Positions 61,731-64,000 of a stretch of DNA of 64,000 nt are shown piece by piece; position 1 is the stretch's first letter; every line of letters starts with the position of its first letter. The notes under the pieces are model-generated. The model was not told the origin of the DNA, did no database searches, and worked only from the letters and a program-made list of their open reading frames with translations. The stretch comes from Pelagimonas sp017744045. Its GTDB lineage: Bacteria > Pseudomonadota > Alphaproteobacteria > Rhodobacterales > Rhodobacteraceae. The position numbers and the translations under genes are program-made. Where the stretch lies: the NCBI RefSeq assembly GCF_017744045.1, contig NZ_JAGHRD010000011.1; one strand, given 5' to 3'.

Positions 61731-62756
61731 TCAGGTTTTTTCGGACGAAAACAGCCCGCCGAGAGCCTGGCGGATCAGCCGGCGGACCGAGGGTTTTTCA
61801 GCAGTTGTAAACGGCAGGGGGCGACAAACTTCGATGGCGGCCACGCCGACGCGGGCGGTGAGGGAGCCGTTGACCAGCCCTTCGCCAAAGCGGCGCGAGA
61901 GTTTGCCAATCAGGCCACCACCCAGGATCGGCTCGAGCATATCATCCCCTACGGCCACGGCCCCGGTGGCGACCAGATGAGTCATCACCGCGCGGGTCAA
62001 CCGCCAACTGCCCAAGGTGCCCGAGCGCCCGCCATAGATTTCGGCAATCCGGCGGATCATGCGCAGATTGGCGGTCAGCGCGGCAAAGACATCGGCCAGT
62101 GCCAGGGGCACCAGCGCGGTCACCGTGGCCACCTGACGTGCTGCCGCCTCGACCTCGCGCTCGGCGGCCATGTCCAGCGGGGCGAGCAGCTCGGTTTCCG
62201 CCAGGCCCAACAAGCCCGAGGCGTCAAAGATCTCGCCCTTGCGCTCCTGCAATCGGGCACGACCCCAACGGGTGTCATCGCGGCCGCGATAGAGGGTCAG
62301 CAATTGCTCGGTCACCCGGCGCGCGCCCTCAAGATCTTCGTCCGCCAGCGCAGTGTCAGCGGCGCGATGCAGTGAGTCGATGCGTGACAGGCGGTGAAAG
62401 GCGGCCAGTTCCTTGATCGCGATCAGCGCACAGACCCAGACGAACAGCCCGATCAACCCGGTCACCGCCCAACCCAGCAGCGGGTTGGCGGCAATCAAAC
62501 CGGTGGCATAGTTCCAGGCGGCAATCGAAATCACCGTGCCCAGCAAGGCCAGCAAGAGCCGCCAGAACCAGCGCGCCAGGGCCGAGGGCTGGCGGGCGGC
62601 CAGGGTCGCGACGGTGGTCATGGCCTGACCGCGCGGCGACAGATCCGTGGCCGTATCGGGCACTGGCGGTGCCTCGGACGGTGAGGGGGCTGCAGTGCCT
62701 TGATCTTCCAACTCGATCAGAACCGGGCCTGACTTGGTGTCCTTGGGCGCGCTCAT
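61731..62756 (-). CDS. YcjF family membrane protein (TIGR01620/DUF697)
   Basis: 340 residues from the ATG at 62756, preceded by GAGGAGGTG. A polar N terminus (1-70), two adjacent transmembrane helices (about 75-120), a helical middle (RAADTALADEDLEGARRVTEQLLTLY) and a C-terminal DUF697 domain with RVGVAAIEVCRPLPF. YcjF is partner of the GTPase YcjX; that gene lies two genes upstream, with a GNAT gene in between. Stress or envelope functions are suspected but not established. Confidence 0.87.
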   Translation of the reverse strand: MSAPKDTKSGPVLIELEDQGTAAPSPSEAPPVPDTATDLSPRGQAMTTVATLAARQPSALARWFWRLLLALLGTVISIAAWNYATGLIAANPLLGWAVTGLIGLFVWVCALIAIKELAAFHRLSRIDSLHRAADTALADEDLEGARRVTEQLLTLYRGRDDTRWGRARLQERKGEIFDASGLLGLAETELLAPLDMAAEREVEAAARQVATVTALVPLALADVFAALTANLRMIRRIAEIYGGRSGTLGSWRLTRAVMTHLVATGAVAVGDDMLEPILGGGLIGKLSRRFGEGLVNGSLTARVGVAAIEVCRPLPFTTAEKPSVRRLIRQALGGLFSSEKT

Positions 62757-63268
62757 TGTGGCACCTCCTCGGAGTGATGGGATTGTGTGTTTAGGACGGG
62801 CCCGGCGGCAGGGGATTTGACGCCAAGCGCGTGCCATTCAAAACGGATATCCGGCAGGCGCTCATCATTGGTGGAGCCATCGGTGCGCTCCACCTCGACA
62901 AAGCCTTCGCGCTTGTAAAACCGCCGCGCGCCGTGATTGGCGACAAAGGTCCAAAGCTCAAGCCGGGCATTGCTTGCCTTGGCGTGATTGAGCAGGGCCA
63001 GACCCACGCCATGGCCCTGCGCCGCCTGTGTCACAAAGAGCGAATGCACCATTTCCCCCTCGCGGGCGAGAAAACCCAGAACCCGGTGTTCGGCGTCTTC
63101 GGCCACGGTGACCCAGCCGCGATCGATCAACATGCCCGCATGGGCCACGTCCTGCGCCGCCGTCCACAGCACCGGTTTCCAATCGCGCGCCTGAACCGCG
63201 TCGGTGATCATCGCACCAAGTTTGCCCGCATCGGTGGGTTTTGCCGGGCGCAGGAAAACGCCGCTCAT
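62753..63268 (-). CDS. GNAT-family N-acetyltransferase
   Basis: 171 residues. The acetyl-CoA loop VTQAAQGHGVGLALLNHAK is clear, followed by the LWTFVANHGARRFYKREGFVEV strand-helix of GNATs. It is coupled on both sides by 4-bp overlaps to ycjX-like and ycjF-like genes, so it is a fixed member of this operon. The substrate is unknown; the C-terminal 20 residues (after FEWHALG) are extra. Confidence 0.9.
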   Translation of the reverse strand: MSGVFLRPAKPTDAGKLGAMITDAVQARDWKPVLWTAAQDVAHAGMLIDRGWVTVAEDAEHRVLGFLAREGEMVHSLFVTQAAQGHGVGLALLNHAKASNARLELWTFVANHGARRFYKREGFVEVERTDGSTNDERLPDIRFEWHALGVKSPAAGPVLNTQSHHSEEVPQ

Positions 63269-64000
63269 AGCTTGTCTCCCAGCAGGAACTGCGCGGCGCG
63301 GTCGAGACGGATATGGGGCGGGCCGTCCCCAGGTTTGGTGCTGAGCTGCGCGGGGGCGAAATTCATGATCTTGTAATCCTGTTCCAGCCAGCCCGTCGCC
63401 CCGTCGCGGGCCGGACCCAGCAGATGGCTGGGGTCTTCGGGCAGGTTGCCGGGGAAAAACGCCGCCTGTTTGCCGGTCTCAAGCAAGGTGCCGCGCACGC
63501 AATCCAGCTCTTTGCCGCCATGGGTGATGGTCTGCTCGGTCGTGGCCCGCAAGGAGGCCATCGCCAGCGCCTGTGTCTCGGCCCCGGCAAAGCGCGCGCG
63601 GTCGCGCGCCTCGCGGGTCAGGGCCTCCATGATGGCGGTGAGGCGACCGTGCTGGCTGTGATGGAGATGGTCGGATTTGGTGGCGGCAAACAGGATCTTT
63701 TCCACCCGTTTGCCCAGCAAGAGCCGGGTGAGAAAGGCGTTGGCACCGGGGCGATAGGCGGTCAGGATATCGGCCATGGTCTGGCGCAGATCATCCAGCG
63801 CCCGTGGCCCGGCATGGATCGCGCCAAGCGCATCCACCAGCACAATCTGGCGATCAATCCGCGAGAAATGATCGCGAAAGAACGGTTTCACCACGCGGGA
63901 TTTGTAGGCCTCGAAACGGCGCTCCATCTCGCGCCAAAGCGATTTGCGCGGCACGGTGCCCTTGGGGGGCAGGGGCGCAAAGGTCAGCACCGGGGAGCCA
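63265..64000 (-). CDS. YcjX-like GTPase (DUF463), C-terminal part, cut by the window edge
   Basis: The frame is open to the right edge (GSPVLTFAPLPPKG at the border), about 244 residues of the C-terminal part. KSRVVKPFFRDHFSRIDRQIVLVDALGAIHAGP and RVEKILFAATKSDHLHHSQH contain the DxxG-like and TKSD nucleotide-specificity motifs of YcjX. The P-loop is beyond the window. First visible gene of the ycjX-GNAT-ycjF operon. Confidence 0.9.
   Translation of the reverse strand, partial: GSPVLTFAPLPPKGTVPRKSLWREMERRFEAYKSRVVKPFFRDHFSRIDRQIVLVDALGAIHAGPRALDDLRQTMADILTAYRPGANAFLTRLLLGKRVEKILFAATKSDHLHHSQHGRLTAIMEALTREARDRARFAGAETQALAMASLRATTEQTITHGGKELDCVRGTLLETGKQAAFFPGNLPEDPSHLLGPARDGATGWLEQDYKIMNFAPAQLSTKPGDGPPHIRLDRAAQFLLGDKL

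Overview
The window looks like a chromosomal segment of a marine alphaproteobacterium of the Rhodobacterales (Roseobacter-type). The evidence is mostly GC-rich coding sequence, a hom-glpX-recJ-tRNA-Glu neighbourhood, a GlpVSTPQU-type glycerol ABC transporter, a Na+-translocating NQR operon, a TRAP transporter, a hut operon with the HutF/HutG branch, and many GC-rich intergenic repeats carrying the AGTATTT...CCAAGAAGAAG signature I associate with this order. The taxon is an inference from content and family resemblance; no search was run.

Layout. 1-5528 is a visibly AT-richer accessory segment. It holds a two-gene operon on the minus strand, an OLD-family ATPase/TOPRIM nuclease followed by a UvrD-like helicase (the Gabija / class 2 OLD arrangement), then an 841-bp IS427-group IS5-family element inserted into the 3' end of a broken gene. 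The segment stops abruptly at the stop codon of a TetR gene. 5526-16604 is core: tetR, a small lipoprotein, hom, a cytoplasmic-looking subtilase, a zinc-ribbon membrane protein, a ceramidase-like membrane protein, glpX, recJ, two identical tRNA-Glu(UUC) genes, a MocR regulator with a clear operator candidate, and a DUF983 protein. 17008-23000 is the glycerol-type ABC transporter operon (glpV, S, T, P, Q, U), followed by a BlaI/M56 repressor-antirepressor pair. 24865-32259 is the histidine utilisation cluster: hutC, hutF divergent from hutIHGU. 32572-35337 holds a hybrid histidine kinase and a DUF2478 NTPase-like protein. 35923-38923 is a TRAP transporter (dctPQM).

39178-48356 has an exported iota-class carbonic anhydrase candidate, a small membrane protein, a CBS-domain protein, and the NQR system. 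apbE-nqrM (minus strand, FMN transfer and iron-centre maturation) is divergent from nqrA-F, and an extra 81-residue membrane protein sits between nqrE and nqrF. 48357-54539 has a structured intergenic region with a possible 33-residue membrane peptide, ileS, an orphan KAP-like P-loop NTPase, and a group III truncated haemoglobin. 54731-64000 has a DUF2269 protein coupled to an SDR-DoxX fusion, an FAD monooxygenase, a VIT/CCC1 transporter, a DUF2339 giant membrane protein, and the ycjF-GNAT-ycjX operon, which runs off the right edge.

The most notable non-gene structure is a set of dispersed repeats. A roughly 245-bp structured element occurs three times, always between convergent genes. A 101-bp imperfect palindrome occurs twice in opposite orientation. 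A 46-bp double palindrome occurs three times, varying almost only at the loop centres. A REP-like family occurs at six or more places. The best candidates for unusual biology are the Gabija-like operon, the convergent-gene repeat, the complementary degenerate ATPase pair of the glycerol transporter, the extra nqr gene and the small-peptide locus at 48.7 kb.
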